A stretch of DNA of 64,000 nucleotides, taken from NCBI GenBank assembly GCA_030583605.1, contig CP129466.1, positions 1,991,001 through 2,055,000 on the forward strand. Direction: 5' to 3'. Position numbers and translations under genes: made by a program. The notes under the pieces were generated by a model. That model worked only from the letters and a program-made list of their open reading frames with translations, made no database searches and was not told the origin of the DNA. The DNA is from Gammaproteobacteria bacterium (GTDB lineage Bacteria; Pseudomonadota; Gammaproteobacteria; Steroidobacterales; GCA-2729495). Shown here piece after piece: positions 7,202-16,775 of this stretch; position 1 is the first letter of the stretch; every line of letters starts with the position of its first letter.

Positions 7202-7873
7202 TCAGGCTGCATCCGGGGCATCGAGCAGGTTCTGTGCAAGCGCAAACACTTCGTCGAACATTCGCCGGGTCAGTCGGCCGGTCTGGGTGTTGTAACGGCT
7301 GCAATGGTAGCTATCCACCAGACGCATGCCCCGCGCGATCTCGTGAACCCGGCCGTGTCCGAATGGGTGGCGCGCCAGCCGTTGCCCGACCGCCCGCAGC
7401 ACCGCTCCGTGCGCAATTCCACCGAGGGCGAGCACCACTGCACGGTCGGCGAGTGCACTGATCTCCTGGACCAGGTAGCCATTACAGGTTCTGACCTCCG
7501 CCGAAGTGGGCTTGTTCTGCGGCGGAACGCAGCGAACTGCATTGGTGATACGGCATCCGCTCAGGATCAATCCGTCCTGCGCCCCTTCGCTGGTTGGCCG
7601 GTCAGCAAAGCCGAATCTGAACAGCGTCTCGTACAGCAGCACGCCGGCGAAATCCCCGGTGAAAGGCCGCCCCGTAGCATTTGCGCCATGCAGGCCGGGC
7701 GCGAGCCCGACAATGAGCAATGAAGCGCTCGGATCGCCGAAGGACGGCACCGGGCGTGAAAAATAGTTCGGGTACTGTTGGCCGATGTCTTTGAGGAACC
7801 TGGCAAGGCGGGCGCATTTGCGACAGTCGCTGGTAAATCCGCCGGCGTGCCCGCCTCTCTGCTCAGAATCCAC
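7202..7873 (-). CDS. Type 5 uracil-DNA glycosylase (UDGb, Fe-S)
   Basis: The protein matches family 5 (UDGb) glycosylases, Fe-S enzymes that remove uracil and related deaminated bases from DNA. Motif 1 is GLAPGLHGANATGRPFTGD and motif 2 is the HCSRYNTQTGR segment near the C terminus. Cysteines of the N-terminal CRKC pair and further conserved cysteines (GCRITNAVRC, CNGY) fit a 4Fe-4S cluster. The start is uncertain: GTG codons at 7882 and 7873 are the likeliest and overlap the end of the DAHP synthase gene. With uvrC one base downstream, this forms a small DNA-repair pair. Confidence 0.85.
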   Translation of the reverse strand: MDSEQRGGHAGGFTSDCRKCARLARFLKDIGQQYPNYFSRPVPSFGDPSASLLIVGLAPGLHGANATGRPFTGDFAGVLLYETLFRFGFADRPTSEGAQDGLILSGCRITNAVRCVPPQNKPTSAEVRTCNGYLVQEISALADRAVVLALGGIAHGAVLRAVGQRLARHPFGHGRVHEIARGMRLVDSYHCSRYNTQTGRLTRRMFDEVFALAQNLLDAPDAA

Positions 7874-9230
7874 GACTGCCACGGTCGGCGATCCGCATGG
7901 CAACCTCCATGGCCTGCTCATAATTCAGGCGTGGGTCGACCTGGCTGCGGTAGGCCCGGTGAAGGTCAGCCTCACCGAGGCCGCGCGCCCCGCCCACGCA
8001 TTCGGTTACGTGTTCGCCGGTGAGTTCGAGGTGCACGCCGCCGAGATGGGTGCCATTTTCCTGGTGAATGCGGAATGCCTCCTCGAGCTCCCTCAGGATG
8101 CGATCGAATCGCCGCGTCTTGATGCCGGATTTCAGGACTTCGGTGTTACCGTGCATGGGGTCGCACATCCAGAGCACCGTCGCACCTTCCGCCTTGACGA
8201 CACCGATGAACTCCTGAAGCTTGCCTTCGATACGGTCGGCTCCAAGTCGGTGAATCAGTGTCAATCGACCCGGCTGGTTGTCCGGATTCAGCTTCCGGAG
8301 CAACTCGATCAGGGTATGGGCCGTCGTGGATGGGCCGATTTTCACACCCAGCGGATTCGCGATGCCGCGGAAGTACTCGACGTGTGCGCCGTCCGGAACA
8401 GCCGTACGGGCACCAATCCACGGGCAATGTGTCGTCAGGTTGTACCAGGCGCCCCGGTGCGGCAGGAGACGTGTCTGCGCCTGTTCGTAGTAGAGGTTCA
8501 ATCCCTCATGGGACGTGTAGAAATCGACACGTCGGGCCTCATGGATCTTGTTGCCGGTGATCGACTCGAAGAAGTCGAGGCCATCCGCTACACGCCGAAC
8601 CATCTCGTGGTAGCGATCGGCCATGGGCGAATGACGCACGAAAGCCAGATCCCAGTTCTCCGGGTGATGCAGGTCAGCGAACCCGCCATCGATCAGCGAA
8701 CGAACAAAGTTGAGAGTGAGGGCGGCCCGCTCATAGCCCCGGAGCATCAACTCCGGCTCAGGTTCCCGATCGGTCGCAGTGAACGAGTTGCGGTTGACGA
8801 GATCGCCCCGGTAGCTCGGCAGCGAGACGCCTTCACGGGTCTCGATATCATCACTGCGCGGCTTGGCGTATTGGCCGGCCATGCGCCCGAGTCGCACCAC
8901 TGGTCGCTTCAGCCCGGCCACAATGACCACGCTCATCTGCAGCAGGATCTTGAGTTTCTGCACTATGTTCTCGGACGTGCAGTCCTCGAATGTCTCGGCA
9001 CAATCGCCGCCCTGCAGGACAAAGGCCCGGCCCTGCTGGGCGGCAGCGATTTTCCCCCGCAACGCTTCGACCTCCCAGCTGGTCACGATGGGCGGAAGCC
9101 GTCCGAGGCGTGCAATGACGTCGTTCAGACGATGCGGGTCGTGATAGCGTGGCAGCTGGCTCGCCGGTTTTGCCTGCCAGCTGTCCGGCGTCCAGGGGCT
9201 GGAAGGGATTTCTATGGTCATGGTGCGCAT
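7863..9230 (-). CDS. Class II 3-deoxy-7-phosphoheptulonate (DAHP) synthase
   Basis: This enzyme condenses phosphoenolpyruvate and erythrose-4-phosphate, the first step of the shikimate pathway. The protein (about 455 residues from ATG 9230; ATG 9221 also fits) matches the plant/mycobacterial class II type, not AroG. Visible motifs include SSPWTPDSW at the start, FVLQGGDCAETF, RMAGQYAKPRS, YTSHEGLNLYYE, IGPSTTAHTL, WMCDPMHGNT and GGVHLELTGEHVTEC, which carry the metal and phosphate ligands. Its last 11 bp overlap the likely glycosylase start. It is divergent from nfeD. Confidence 0.94.
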   Translation of the reverse strand: MRTMTIEIPSSPWTPDSWQAKPASQLPRYHDPHRLNDVIARLGRLPPIVTSWEVEALRGKIAAAQQGRAFVLQGGDCAETFEDCTSENIVQKLKILLQMSVVIVAGLKRPVVRLGRMAGQYAKPRSDDIETREGVSLPSYRGDLVNRNSFTATDREPEPELMLRGYERAALTLNFVRSLIDGGFADLHHPENWDLAFVRHSPMADRYHEMVRRVADGLDFFESITGNKIHEARRVDFYTSHEGLNLYYEQAQTRLLPHRGAWYNLTTHCPWIGARTAVPDGAHVEYFRGIANPLGVKIGPSTTAHTLIELLRKLNPDNQPGRLTLIHRLGADRIEGKLQEFIGVVKAEGATVLWMCDPMHGNTEVLKSGIKTRRFDRILRELEEAFRIHQENGTHLGGVHLELTGEHVTECVGGARGLGEADLHRAYRSQVDPRLNYEQAMEVAMRIADRGSRGF

Positions 9231-9289
9231 TATTCTAGCGTCTGATACGGTGATCGAACGCTTCTGTCCGGTAATGCGGGCGGGACAAC

Positions 9290-10711
9290 ATGTGGCCGAT
9301 TGAAGCAAGATCTTTCTGGTTGCGGTGGCCGGTGGCATTGCTGTGCCTCGGACCGACGCTTCTGGCGGCCGATGAATCCGCCCGAACTCCCCCGCCACCG
9401 GCACCCGGCATTGCCGTTCAGCTGGAGATTCGTGGAGCGATCGGTCCCGCCACCAGCGACTACGTGCAGCGCGGACTGAAGCAGGCGCAGGAGGCAGGCG
9501 CCCGCCTGGTCATCCTCGAAATGGATACGCCTGGCGGCCTCGATGCAGCGACGCGCGACATCAACAAGGCGATCATTGCGTCAGCGGTTCCGGTCGCGGC
9601 TTTTGTCTCTCCAGCGGGTTCGCGCGCCGCCAGTGCCGGTACCTATATTCTTTACGCCAGTCACATCGCCGCCATGGCACCGGCGACCAATCTGGGCGCG
9701 GCCACCCCGGTGCCGATCGGCGGTGGCGAAACGCAACCCGCACCGCCACCGACACGTGAGCCCCCGATCGCCGGCAAGGACCAGCATGCGCCGACGGAAC
9801 CATCACCGGACCTTGGCGGAAGCGCCATGGAACGCAAGACGGTGAATGACGCGTCCGCCTACATTCGCGGACTGGCCGAAATCCGGGGTCGCAATGCCGA
9901 CTGGGCGGAAAGCGCCGTCCGTGAGGCGGTCAGCCTCACGGCAAACGAAGCGGTCAGCAGAAATGTCGTCGATTTCATTGCTGCCGACGTACCCGCGCTG
10001 CTCGCGACCGCAGATGGGCGTACCGTTCGAGTGCAGAACCACGAGGTAAAGCTTGCCACCGCAGGGCTCGTGGTCGAGCGTTACGAGCCAGACTGGCGGA
10101 CGAACCTGCTGGCGACCATCACCAATCCGAACGTGGCTTACTTCCTGCTGCTGATCGGCATCTACGGCCTGATATTCGAGGGCTACAACCCCGGCGCCAT
10201 CCTGCCAGGAGTCGTGGGCGCAATCTCCCTGTTGCTGGCACTTTTCGCCTTCCAGGTACTGCCGGTCAACTATGCCGGACTCGGCCTGATTCTGCTCGGC
10301 GTAATCCTGTTGATTGCTGAAGTGTTCGTTCCGAGTTTCGGCGCACTCGGCATAGGTGGTGTCGTTGCGTTCGTCGTCGGTTCGATTCTCCTTTTTGACA
10401 CCGATATTCCCGGGTTTTCCCTGTCCCGCACGCTGATTGGTGGAGTCGGATTCACGGCAGCCCTGGCACTGCTCGGCATGATTTATCTGCTGATCCGCAT
10501 GCGGCGCAGCCCGGTGGTCACCGGTCGCGAAAACATGATTGGCCAGGTCGCGGAAGCGCTGGAAGATTTCGAGTCGCAGGGTGCGGTCTTCGTGCACGGC
10601 GAACGCTGGAAGGCGAGAACCATGGTTCCTGTCAGGCGGGGCGACCGGGTGCGGATTGCCGGCATCGCGGGCCTCACGCTCGACGTGACGCCAGAGAGAA
10701 TGTCCGACTAG
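9290..10711 (+). CDS. nfeD: NfeD-family membrane serine protease
   Basis: The 473-residue protein matches long NfeD (NfeD1b). It has a signal-like N terminus, a ClpP-fold protease domain (about 45-260) with DTPGGLDAATRDI and the catalytic Ser region SPAGSRAASAGTYI, and a Lys of the Ser-Lys dyad in AMERKTVNDASAYI. A proline-rich insert near 145-175 follows the catalytic Ser. Four or five membrane segments (about 290-410) and a C-terminal OB-fold (GQVAEALEDF ... RRGDRVRIAGI) complete it. Such proteases cleave slipin partners, and the slipin gene follows after 36 bp. The physiological role is membrane quality control or raft organisation, by inference. Confidence 0.9.
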   Translation: MWPIEARSFWLRWPVALLCLGPTLLAADESARTPPPPAPGIAVQLEIRGAIGPATSDYVQRGLKQAQEAGARLVILEMDTPGGLDAATRDINKAIIASAVPVAAFVSPAGSRAASAGTYILYASHIAAMAPATNLGAATPVPIGGGETQPAPPPTREPPIAGKDQHAPTEPSPDLGGSAMERKTVNDASAYIRGLAEIRGRNADWAESAVREAVSLTANEAVSRNVVDFIAADVPALLATADGRTVRVQNHEVKLATAGLVVERYEPDWRTNLLATITNPNVAYFLLLIGIYGLIFEGYNPGAILPGVVGAISLLLALFAFQVLPVNYAGLGLILLGVILLIAEVFVPSFGALGIGGVVAFVVGSILLFDTDIPGFSLSRTLIGGVGFTAALALLGMIYLLIRMRRSPVVTGRENMIGQVAEALEDFESQGAVFVHGERWKARTMVPVRRGDRVRIAGIAGLTLDVTPERMSD

Positions 10712-10747
10712 CCGCCCAGGCATGTCACCACCGGGAGAGAAGTCGAA

Positions 10748-11506
10748 ATGCCCATTCTGATAATGATTGCCGCTGCCGCTACGCTGATGTTGCTCCTGAG
10801 CAGCATCAAGATCCTGAAGGAGTACGAACGCGGCGTGACCTTTACTCTTGGACGGTTCACCAGCATCAAGGGACCAGGAGTCATCGTCGTCATACCCGGG
10901 CTCCAGCAGATCGTGCGCGTGGATCTGCGCGTCATTGTCCTTGACGTACCGAGCCAGGATGTGATTTCCCGCGACAACGTTTCGGTCAAGGTCAATGCGG
11001 TGATCTATTTCCGTATCGTCGACCCGGAAAAAGCGGTCATACAGGTCGCCAACGTCTTTGAAGCCACCAGCCAACTGGCGCAGACGACTCTGCGCTCCGT
11101 GCTCGGCCAGCACGAGCTCGACGAGATGCTTGCCGAACGCGACAAGATGAACGCCGACATTCAGGAGATTCTCGATCGCCAGACCGACGCATGGGGCATC
11201 AAGGTTTCCAATGTCGAGATCAAGCATATCGATCTCAACGAGATCATGGTACGCGCCATCGCCGCACAGGCCGAAGCCGAGCGCGCACGGCGCGCCAAGG
11301 TCATTCACGCCGAGGGCGAGAAGCAGGCATCAGAGATGTTGGCACAGGCGGCGCGAATGCTTGCCTCGGAAAAACAGGCACTGCAATTGCGCTACCTGCA
11401 GACCTTGACGGAAATCGCCAAGGATCGGACCAATACCATTGTGTTCCCGGTGCCGCTCGATATCGTTGAAGCCCTCATGACGAGGACGGGCCGCAAGGAA
11501 TCCTGA
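10748..11506 (+). CDS. Slipin / stomatin-like SPFH protein
   Basis: The 252-residue protein has one N-terminal membrane anchor (MPILIMIAAAATLMLLLSS) followed by an SPFH domain. Recognisable blocks are EYERGVTFTLGRF, DVPSQDVISRDNVSVKVNAVIY and RSVLGQHELDEML. A C-terminal Ala/Glu-rich helix (AIAAQAEAERARRAK) is typical of stomatin oligomers. Slipins form ring-like membrane scaffolds and pair genetically with NfeD proteases. GGGAGAG lies about 12 bases before the ATG. It probably forms a two-gene operon with the preceding nfeD. Confidence 0.93.
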   Translation: MPILIMIAAAATLMLLLSSIKILKEYERGVTFTLGRFTSIKGPGVIVVIPGLQQIVRVDLRVIVLDVPSQDVISRDNVSVKVNAVIYFRIVDPEKAVIQVANVFEATSQLAQTTLRSVLGQHELDEMLAERDKMNADIQEILDRQTDAWGIKVSNVEIKHIDLNEIMVRAIAAQAEAERARRAKVIHAEGEKQASEMLAQAARMLASEKQALQLRYLQTLTEIAKDRTNTIVFPVPLDIVEALMTRTGRKES

Positions 11507-11539
11507 GACAGCACGGGAGTCGCCGCGCGGACTGAAGCA

Positions 11540-12319
11540 TCAGCCCGCTTTCTTGGCGTCAATCCATAAAGCATCGAGATCCGCCGACGTGAGTTCCTGC
11601 CATTTCCGCCCGGAATCGCGAACCCGTTGCTCGACCATCCCGAAGCGACGCTCGAACTTGCGATTCGCCAGGCGCAGGGCTTCTTCCGGGTCCAGGTCGA
11701 GGTGACGGGCAAGGTTGGCCGTGGTGAATAGCAGGTCGCCGACCTCTTCCCGCATCCCGGTCGCGTCGCCGGCTTGCGTGCTGGCCTCGAGTTCGGCCAT
11801 TTCCTCACGAAGCTTAGTCGTCACCCCGCGTGCATCGTCCCAGTCGAAGCCGACCGCAGCCGCGCGACGGCCGAGCTTGGCCGCGCGGGCGAGGGCTGGC
11901 AAAGCCGCCGCTACACCGTCGAGAACGTGATGGCGACGGGAGGTACCGCTGCGTTCGATGGCCTTGACTGACTCCCAGGCCGTTCGCTGCTCGGCTGCGC
12001 TCTCGATGCGCTCATCGCCGAATACATGCGGATGACGCCGCACCAGTTTTCCGACGATGCCCTCGACCACGTCGTCAAAGGTGAACGCACCGCGCTCCTC
12101 GGCGAGGCGGGCGTGAAAGACTACCTGCAAGAGCAGATCACCGAGTTCGTCTCGAAGATCAGCCAGATTCCCCCGATCGATCGCATCGGCTACCTCGTAG
12201 GCCTCCTCGATGGTGTACGGGGCAATGCTGGTGAAGTCCTGCTCACGATCCCAGGGGCAGCCACGGACCGGATCACGAAGCCGGGACATGACTTCCAGTA
12301 ATTTATCAATAGTGTTCAT
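11540..12319 (-). CDS. mazG: Nucleoside triphosphate pyrophosphohydrolase MazG
   Basis: MazG hydrolyses NTPs and dNTPs to the monophosphates and pyrophosphate, cleaning damaged nucleotides and, in E. coli, lowering ppGpp. The 259-residue protein contains two tandem MazG domains, each with acidic metal-binding helices: YTIEEAYEVADAI and ELGDLLLQVVFHARLAEE in the first, KLREEMAELEAS and EEVGDLLFTTANLARHL in the second. Length matches E. coli MazG. It starts 11 bp after the Nudix gene, in what looks like a fumC-Nudix-mazG transcript. Confidence 0.94.
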   Translation of the reverse strand: MNTIDKLLEVMSRLRDPVRGCPWDREQDFTSIAPYTIEEAYEVADAIDRGNLADLRDELGDLLLQVVFHARLAEERGAFTFDDVVEGIVGKLVRRHPHVFGDERIESAAEQRTAWESVKAIERSGTSRRHHVLDGVAAALPALARAAKLGRRAAAVGFDWDDARGVTTKLREEMAELEASTQAGDATGMREEVGDLLFTTANLARHLDLDPEEALRLANRKFERRFGMVEQRVRDSGRKWQELTSADLDALWIDAKKAG

Positions 12320-12329
12320 ATCACATTGT

Positions 12330-12938
12330 TTATCCGATTATTCTAGCTAGCGACTGTATGATTGCAGCGGTAGCGCCCCAGATCCGCCGGGATTCGTACC
12401 AATACTCGATCACCGGCACCGTGATCTCCCCGAGCTGGCGCGAAGCGTGCCTGGCGCTGCCCGGCTCCAGGAAGAAAGCCAAAGGTATTTCGAGCACCTC
12501 AGCGACCTCGCGGGGATCGGGACGCAGCGATACATTGCCGGACATGAAGCCGACTACCGGGGTAACGGCGTAACCGGTGATCACCGGCTGAGTCGGCAGG
12601 TACCCGGCCACCGCGATCAGCTCAGCGGATACGCCCAGTTCTTCGTGCGTTTCCCGCAAGGCGCATTCCAGAGCGCCCACATCTTCGGCATCGACCCTGC
12701 CACCGGGAAAACTGATCTGACCGGGATGGACCCGGAGCTGTGCCGTACGCCGGGTCAGAAGCAGCATCAGGTTCGCGTCACGCTCTACGAGCGGCACCAG
12801 TACAGCCGCAGGAACCAGCGGTTGTGAAAAGATCTCGCGAGCCAGCGCCGATGGCAGTTTCGCCCGGGCGTCGCATTCGGCATTCGCCGCTGGCCGCGTA
12901 TTCCGCAGGCATTCGGTGATTCGCCCCCTCGTCACCAC
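12330..12938 (-). CDS. Nudix hydrolase, CoA pyrophosphatase type (NudL-like)
   Basis: The Nudix box GGRVDAEDVGALECALRETHEELGV carries the G-x5-E-x7-REUxEExGU pattern, within a context (LLLTRRTAQLRVHPGQISFPGG) typical of the UPF0035 motif of CoA pyrophosphatases, which split CoA and acyl-CoAs. The reading frame is open far upstream into fumC, so the start was placed at GTG 12938 (or 12935), just after the fumC stop. It lies between fumC and mazG on the same strand; both it and mazG are house-cleaning pyrophosphohydrolases. Confidence 0.85.
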   Translation of the reverse strand: MVTRGRITECLRNTRPAANAECDARAKLPSALAREIFSQPLVPAAVLVPLVERDANLMLLLTRRTAQLRVHPGQISFPGGRVDAEDVGALECALRETHEELGVSAELIAVAGYLPTQPVITGYAVTPVVGFMSGNVSLRPDPREVAEVLEIPLAFFLEPGSARHASRQLGEITVPVIEYWYESRRIWGATAAIIQSLARIIG

Positions 12939-12954
12939 TCCGGCACCGGCGGCA

Positions 12955-14343
12955 TCAGCCCTTGATGCCGCCCTTGGTGAGTTCCATGGCGTCGAGCAGG
13001 CGATCGATCTCGGCTTCGGTAAGGTCCGTATTCTCACGTGCCACTTCGCGGATCGGCCGTCCTTCCGCGTATGCCTGTTTGGCAATGGCTGCGCCTTTCT
13101 CGTAGCCGATCACCGGATTCATCGCGGTCACCAGGATCGGGTTGCGATCGAGCGCCTCATCGAGTTTGTCCCGGTTGACCTTGAAGCCGACGATTGCCTT
13201 GTCTGCAAGGACGCGGCAGGCGGCCGACAACAGGCTCGCACTCTGCAGCAGATTGAAGGCGACCAGCGGCAACATGACATTGAGCTGGAAATTGCCCGAT
13301 TGGCCCGCCACACCGACCGTGGTGTCATTGCCCATGACCTGGGCCGCCACCATCGCGACCGCCTCCGGAATGACTGGATTGACCTTGCCCGGCATGATGC
13401 TGCTGCCGGGCTGCAAGGCCGGCAACTGTATCTCCCCGAGGCCGGCCAGCGGTCCGCTATTCATCCAGCGAAGATCATTCGCGATCTTCATCAGAGAAAC
13501 CGCTACGACGCGCATCTGGCCCGACACCTCCACTGCGGTGTCCTGCGAGCTCATGGCTTCGAAGTAATTCTGCGCGGGCGAGAATCTGAGCCCGGTCTGC
13601 TCGCTCAGCAGGACTGCGACTTTGGTGCCGAACTTTGGATGCGCGTTGATGCCCGTGCCCACCGCCGTGCCCCCCTGCGCCAGGCGCCCGAGGCGCGGCA
13701 GGCATTCCTGCAACCGATCCCGGCCGTGCGCAATCTGCGTGGCCCATCCTGACAGTTCCTGGCCAAGGCGCACCGGCATGGCGTCCATCAGGTGCGTGCG
13801 CCCGGTTTTCACGATCTGATCGGTTTCGTGAGCTTTCGCTTCCAGTGCCTCCTGCAGATGCGCGAGCGCGGGCAGAAGATCCTCGGCAACGGCCAGAGCT
13901 GCACTCACATGGATGGCGGTAGGAATCACATCGTTACTGCTTTGCCCCATGTTGACGTCGTCATTGGGGTGAACCTTGATGGATCCGCGGTTGTTGGCGA
14001 TATGCGCAATGACCTCGTTGGCGTTCATGTTCGAGCTGGTGCCCGATCCGGTCTGAAAAACGTCCACCGGGAACTGCCCGTCATGGTCGCCCCTGGCTAC
14101 CTCGAGGGCTGCCGCCTGGATCACCCGCGCCTTCGACGTCGGCAGCAAGCCGAGTTCGCCATTGGCGCCGGCCGCCGCCCACTTGATGAGCCCCAATGCG
14201 CGGATAAAGCCGCGCGGCATCCGCAGGCCACTGATCGGAAAGTTGTCCGCAGCCCGCTGGGTCTGTGCGCCCCAGAGCGCATGCTCCGGCACCCGCAGCT
14301 CGCCCATGCTGTCACGTTCGACGCGAAACCCCTGCTCTGCCAT
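12955..14343 (-). CDS. fumC: Class II fumarate hydratase
   Basis: FumC interconverts fumarate and malate in the TCA cycle without an Fe-S cluster. The 462-residue protein has the superfamily signature GSSIMPGKVNPVIPE and the substrate-binding segments TGSGTSSNMNANEV, HPNDDVNMGQSSNDVIPTA and GRTHLMDAMPVRLGQE. Start ATG 14343 is preceded by AGGAG; an upstream extension is open but unsupported. It is divergent from purB, another member of the same fumarase/aspartase superfamily, about 100 bp away, and heads a run with the Nudix and mazG genes. Confidence 0.96.
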   Translation of the reverse strand: MAEQGFRVERDSMGELRVPEHALWGAQTQRAADNFPISGLRMPRGFIRALGLIKWAAAGANGELGLLPTSKARVIQAAALEVARGDHDGQFPVDVFQTGSGTSSNMNANEVIAHIANNRGSIKVHPNDDVNMGQSSNDVIPTAIHVSAALAVAEDLLPALAHLQEALEAKAHETDQIVKTGRTHLMDAMPVRLGQELSGWATQIAHGRDRLQECLPRLGRLAQGGTAVGTGINAHPKFGTKVAVLLSEQTGLRFSPAQNYFEAMSSQDTAVEVSGQMRVVAVSLMKIANDLRWMNSGPLAGLGEIQLPALQPGSSIMPGKVNPVIPEAVAMVAAQVMGNDTTVGVAGQSGNFQLNVMLPLVAFNLLQSASLLSAACRVLADKAIVGFKVNRDKLDEALDRNPILVTAMNPVIGYEKGAAIAKQAYAEGRPIREVARENTDLTEAEIDRLLDAMELTKGGIKG

Positions 14344-14447
14344 CTCCTGCTCCTGCGATACCGCCGCCCCGCCCGCGGGCCGTCGGTGTCTGGCCTTGGT
14401 GTATGATTCGGGCCGCAAAGTATAGGACCTTTTCGGGACAGGCACGC

Positions 14448-15839
14448 ATGGACGAGCAGCAGGCGCTCACCGCGATCTCCCCTCTGGACGGTCGTTATGC
14501 CACCAGGACCGATGCCTACCGAGAGCTCTTCAGCGAGCAGGGTCTGATCCGGCGCCGGGTGCTCGTCGAAGTACGCTGGCTGCAGTTCCTGGCCAAGCGC
14601 GCAGAGATCACCGGGTTCCCGTCGGTATCGCCTGTGGTACACGACTGGCTCGATCGATTGGCCAGTTCTTTCGGCTACCAGGAGGCCAGCAGGGTCAAGG
14701 CACTCGAGAAGACGACGAATCACGACGTCAAGGCCGTCGAGTATTTCATCGCCGAGCAGCTTGCGGAGGGATCTGAATTGTCCAGGCTGCGACCGTTCGT
14801 GCATTTCGGCTGCACCTCGGAAGACATCAACAATGTGGCCTACGCGCTGGTCCTGCGGAGTGCGCGCGAGGAGCACGTGACGCCGGCGCTGCGTGGTGTA
14901 CTCACCAGACTGCGCAGCCTGGTACGGTCAACCGCGTCGCTGCCCATGATGTCGCGCACCCACGGCCAGGCGGCCAGCCCCACCACCCTCGGCAAGGAAG
15001 TTGCGAACGTTGCCTGGAGACTCGATCGCCAGCTGGCCACCCTGGAGTCGGTGCCGGTCATGGCCAAGTTCAATGGGGCAGTGGGCAACTTCAACGCGCA
15101 CACGATTGCCTGCCCAGACGTCGACTGGCTCGCGCTCTCGCGCGACTTCCTGACCTCGCTAGGCCTGGAGTGCAATCCCTTCACGACGCAGATCGAACCG
15201 CATGACTGGATGGCGGAGTACTTCGATGCGATGGCCAGAATCAATACCGTGCTGCTCGATGCAGCGCAGGATTTCTGGAGCTACATCTCGGTCGGCTACT
15301 TCAGGCAACGCAAGCGGGCAGCGGAGGTCGGATCCTCCACCATGCCCCACAAGGTCAACCCGATTGACTTCGAGAACGCCGAGGGCAATCTTGGCGTCGC
15401 CAACGCCCTGCTCCGGCATTTTTCCGCGAAGCTTCCAGTCTCACGCCTGCAGCGCGATCTCTCCGACTCGACTGTTTTGCGCAATGTTGGAGTAGCCGTT
15501 AGCCACAGCCTCGTGGCTTACCAGTCTATGGTGGCAGGGATCGAGAAACTCGACCCGGACCCGGCACAGATGCTCGCGGATCTCGACAACAACTGGGAAA
15601 TTCTCGGTGAAGCGGTGCAGATGGTCCTGCGGCGTCACGGCAGCAGCGACGCCTACGAGCAGTTGAAGGCATTGACGCGCGGTCGACGTCTGGCGGCCGA
15701 GGATCTTCGCACCTTCATCAGCGGGCTCGATTTGCCCCGCGCGGCCAAGGACAGTCTGTTGAAGCTGTCACCCGGGACTTACACCGGTCTGGCCGCGCAT
15801 CTCGCCGGCACGCTGGAGCAGCATCTCCGGAGGCCCTGA
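14448..15839 (+). CDS. purB: Adenylosuccinate lyase
   Basis: PurB releases fumarate at two steps of purine synthesis: SAICAR to AICAR, and adenylosuccinate to AMP. The 463-residue protein begins MDEQQALTAISPLDGRY, typical of gammaproteobacterial PurB. It carries HFGCTSEDINN, the catalytic-His region SRTHGQAASPTTLGKE and the flexible signature loop GSSTMPHKVNPIDFENAEGN. The ATG at 14448 gives the expected N terminus although the frame is open upstream. E. coli purB lies beside hflD, mnmA and nudJ; here nudJ and mnmA follow but no hflD gene is recognised. Confidence 0.96.
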   Translation: MDEQQALTAISPLDGRYATRTDAYRELFSEQGLIRRRVLVEVRWLQFLAKRAEITGFPSVSPVVHDWLDRLASSFGYQEASRVKALEKTTNHDVKAVEYFIAEQLAEGSELSRLRPFVHFGCTSEDINNVAYALVLRSAREEHVTPALRGVLTRLRSLVRSTASLPMMSRTHGQAASPTTLGKEVANVAWRLDRQLATLESVPVMAKFNGAVGNFNAHTIACPDVDWLALSRDFLTSLGLECNPFTTQIEPHDWMAEYFDAMARINTVLLDAAQDFWSYISVGYFRQRKRAAEVGSSTMPHKVNPIDFENAEGNLGVANALLRHFSAKLPVSRLQRDLSDSTVLRNVGVAVSHSLVAYQSMVAGIEKLDPDPAQMLADLDNNWEILGEAVQMVLRRHGSSDAYEQLKALTRGRRLAAEDLRTFISGLDLPRAAKDSLLKLSPGTYTGLAAHLAGTLEQHLRRP

Positions 15840-16058
15840 CCCGGTCGTTCCAGGTGACCTCCACCGGCCAAAGCGTGACGCACGCCTCAATCCCGGCCCC
15901 CAGTCACGCCTAGAATCCTGCGCTAGGGCAACCGCGGGCGAGCGACCCGCTTCCGCCATCCTGCAGAGATTCAAGGAGTCGCCTCATCAGTCGGCGGCCG
16001 GACACTGTGCCACGCCGGCACGTGAACACGCTGACAGCGGACTGGGGAATGCCACCTC

Positions 16059-16586
16059 ATGCCGCGCACAGAACAAGACATTCATCATATGCACGCGGAG
16101 CGCACAAACGGCCGGAGGTGGATTCTGACGTCGCAGGAAGAAGCCCGCGACGCCGTAATCGCGATTGCTTCGACCGCGAAACGCTCGCTCGCGATTCTCA
16201 CGCCAGACCTGGAACCGGGCATCTACGACGACAACGGCTTTCTCGATGTCGCCAAACGGCTAGTGCTCTCGAAGCGCTATGCGAAGATCCGCGTGCTGGT
16301 CATCGACCCGGCGAAAGCCATCAGGAATGGCAACCGGTTCGTCGGCGTCGCGCGCCGACTCAATACGTACATTGACCTCCGCAATGCCCATTCCGACTTC
16401 AGGAACCATCGGGAAGCCTTTCTCATTGCTGATGACCATGCGCTGGTCTACCGCGTGGACGCAGCCCGCTGGGAGGGCATAGCCGACAGCTACGACCCGG
16501 TCGTGACACGTCGCTACCTTGAGTTCTTCGACAATATCTGGAATGTTTCCGAGCCGGGGCCCGAGTTCCGCGAAGTGCGACTCTGA
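16059..16586 (+). CDS. Uncharacterised protein, possible phospholipase-D-like fold
   Basis: The 175-residue soluble protein shows no signal peptide or membrane segment. Segments such as ILTPDLEPGIYDDNGFLDVAKRL, IRVLVIDPAKAIRNGNRFV and HREAFLIADDHALVYR resemble the alternating strands and helices of PLD-like domains in proteins encoded near purB in other gammaproteobacteria. The paired HxK-D catalytic motifs are not evident, so enzymatic activity is doubtful. The start may also be the second ATG (residue 11). It is preceded by about 220 bp with no other gene after purB and followed by nudJ on the same strand. Function unknown. Confidence 0.65.
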   Translation: MPRTEQDIHHMHAERTNGRRWILTSQEEARDAVIAIASTAKRSLAILTPDLEPGIYDDNGFLDVAKRLVLSKRYAKIRVLVIDPAKAIRNGNRFVGVARRLNTYIDLRNAHSDFRNHREAFLIADDHALVYRVDAARWEGIADSYDPVVTRRYLEFFDNIWNVSEPGPEFREVRL

Positions 16587-16775
16587 TAGGACACCGGCAC
16601 GAAACCTCCAGAACCTATCGCAAAACTGCTGCGCAGACGTGATCCGCAGCCGGGCGGTGCTCGGCCGCCCGAGGCGGTCCAGCCCGTCGCTCCCGCGGCT
16701 GACGCCCGCTCGCAACGTTTTGAGATAGGTTCAAAGATAGATTCAAGTAGTCCGTCAACAACACCGCTCGTTCCA

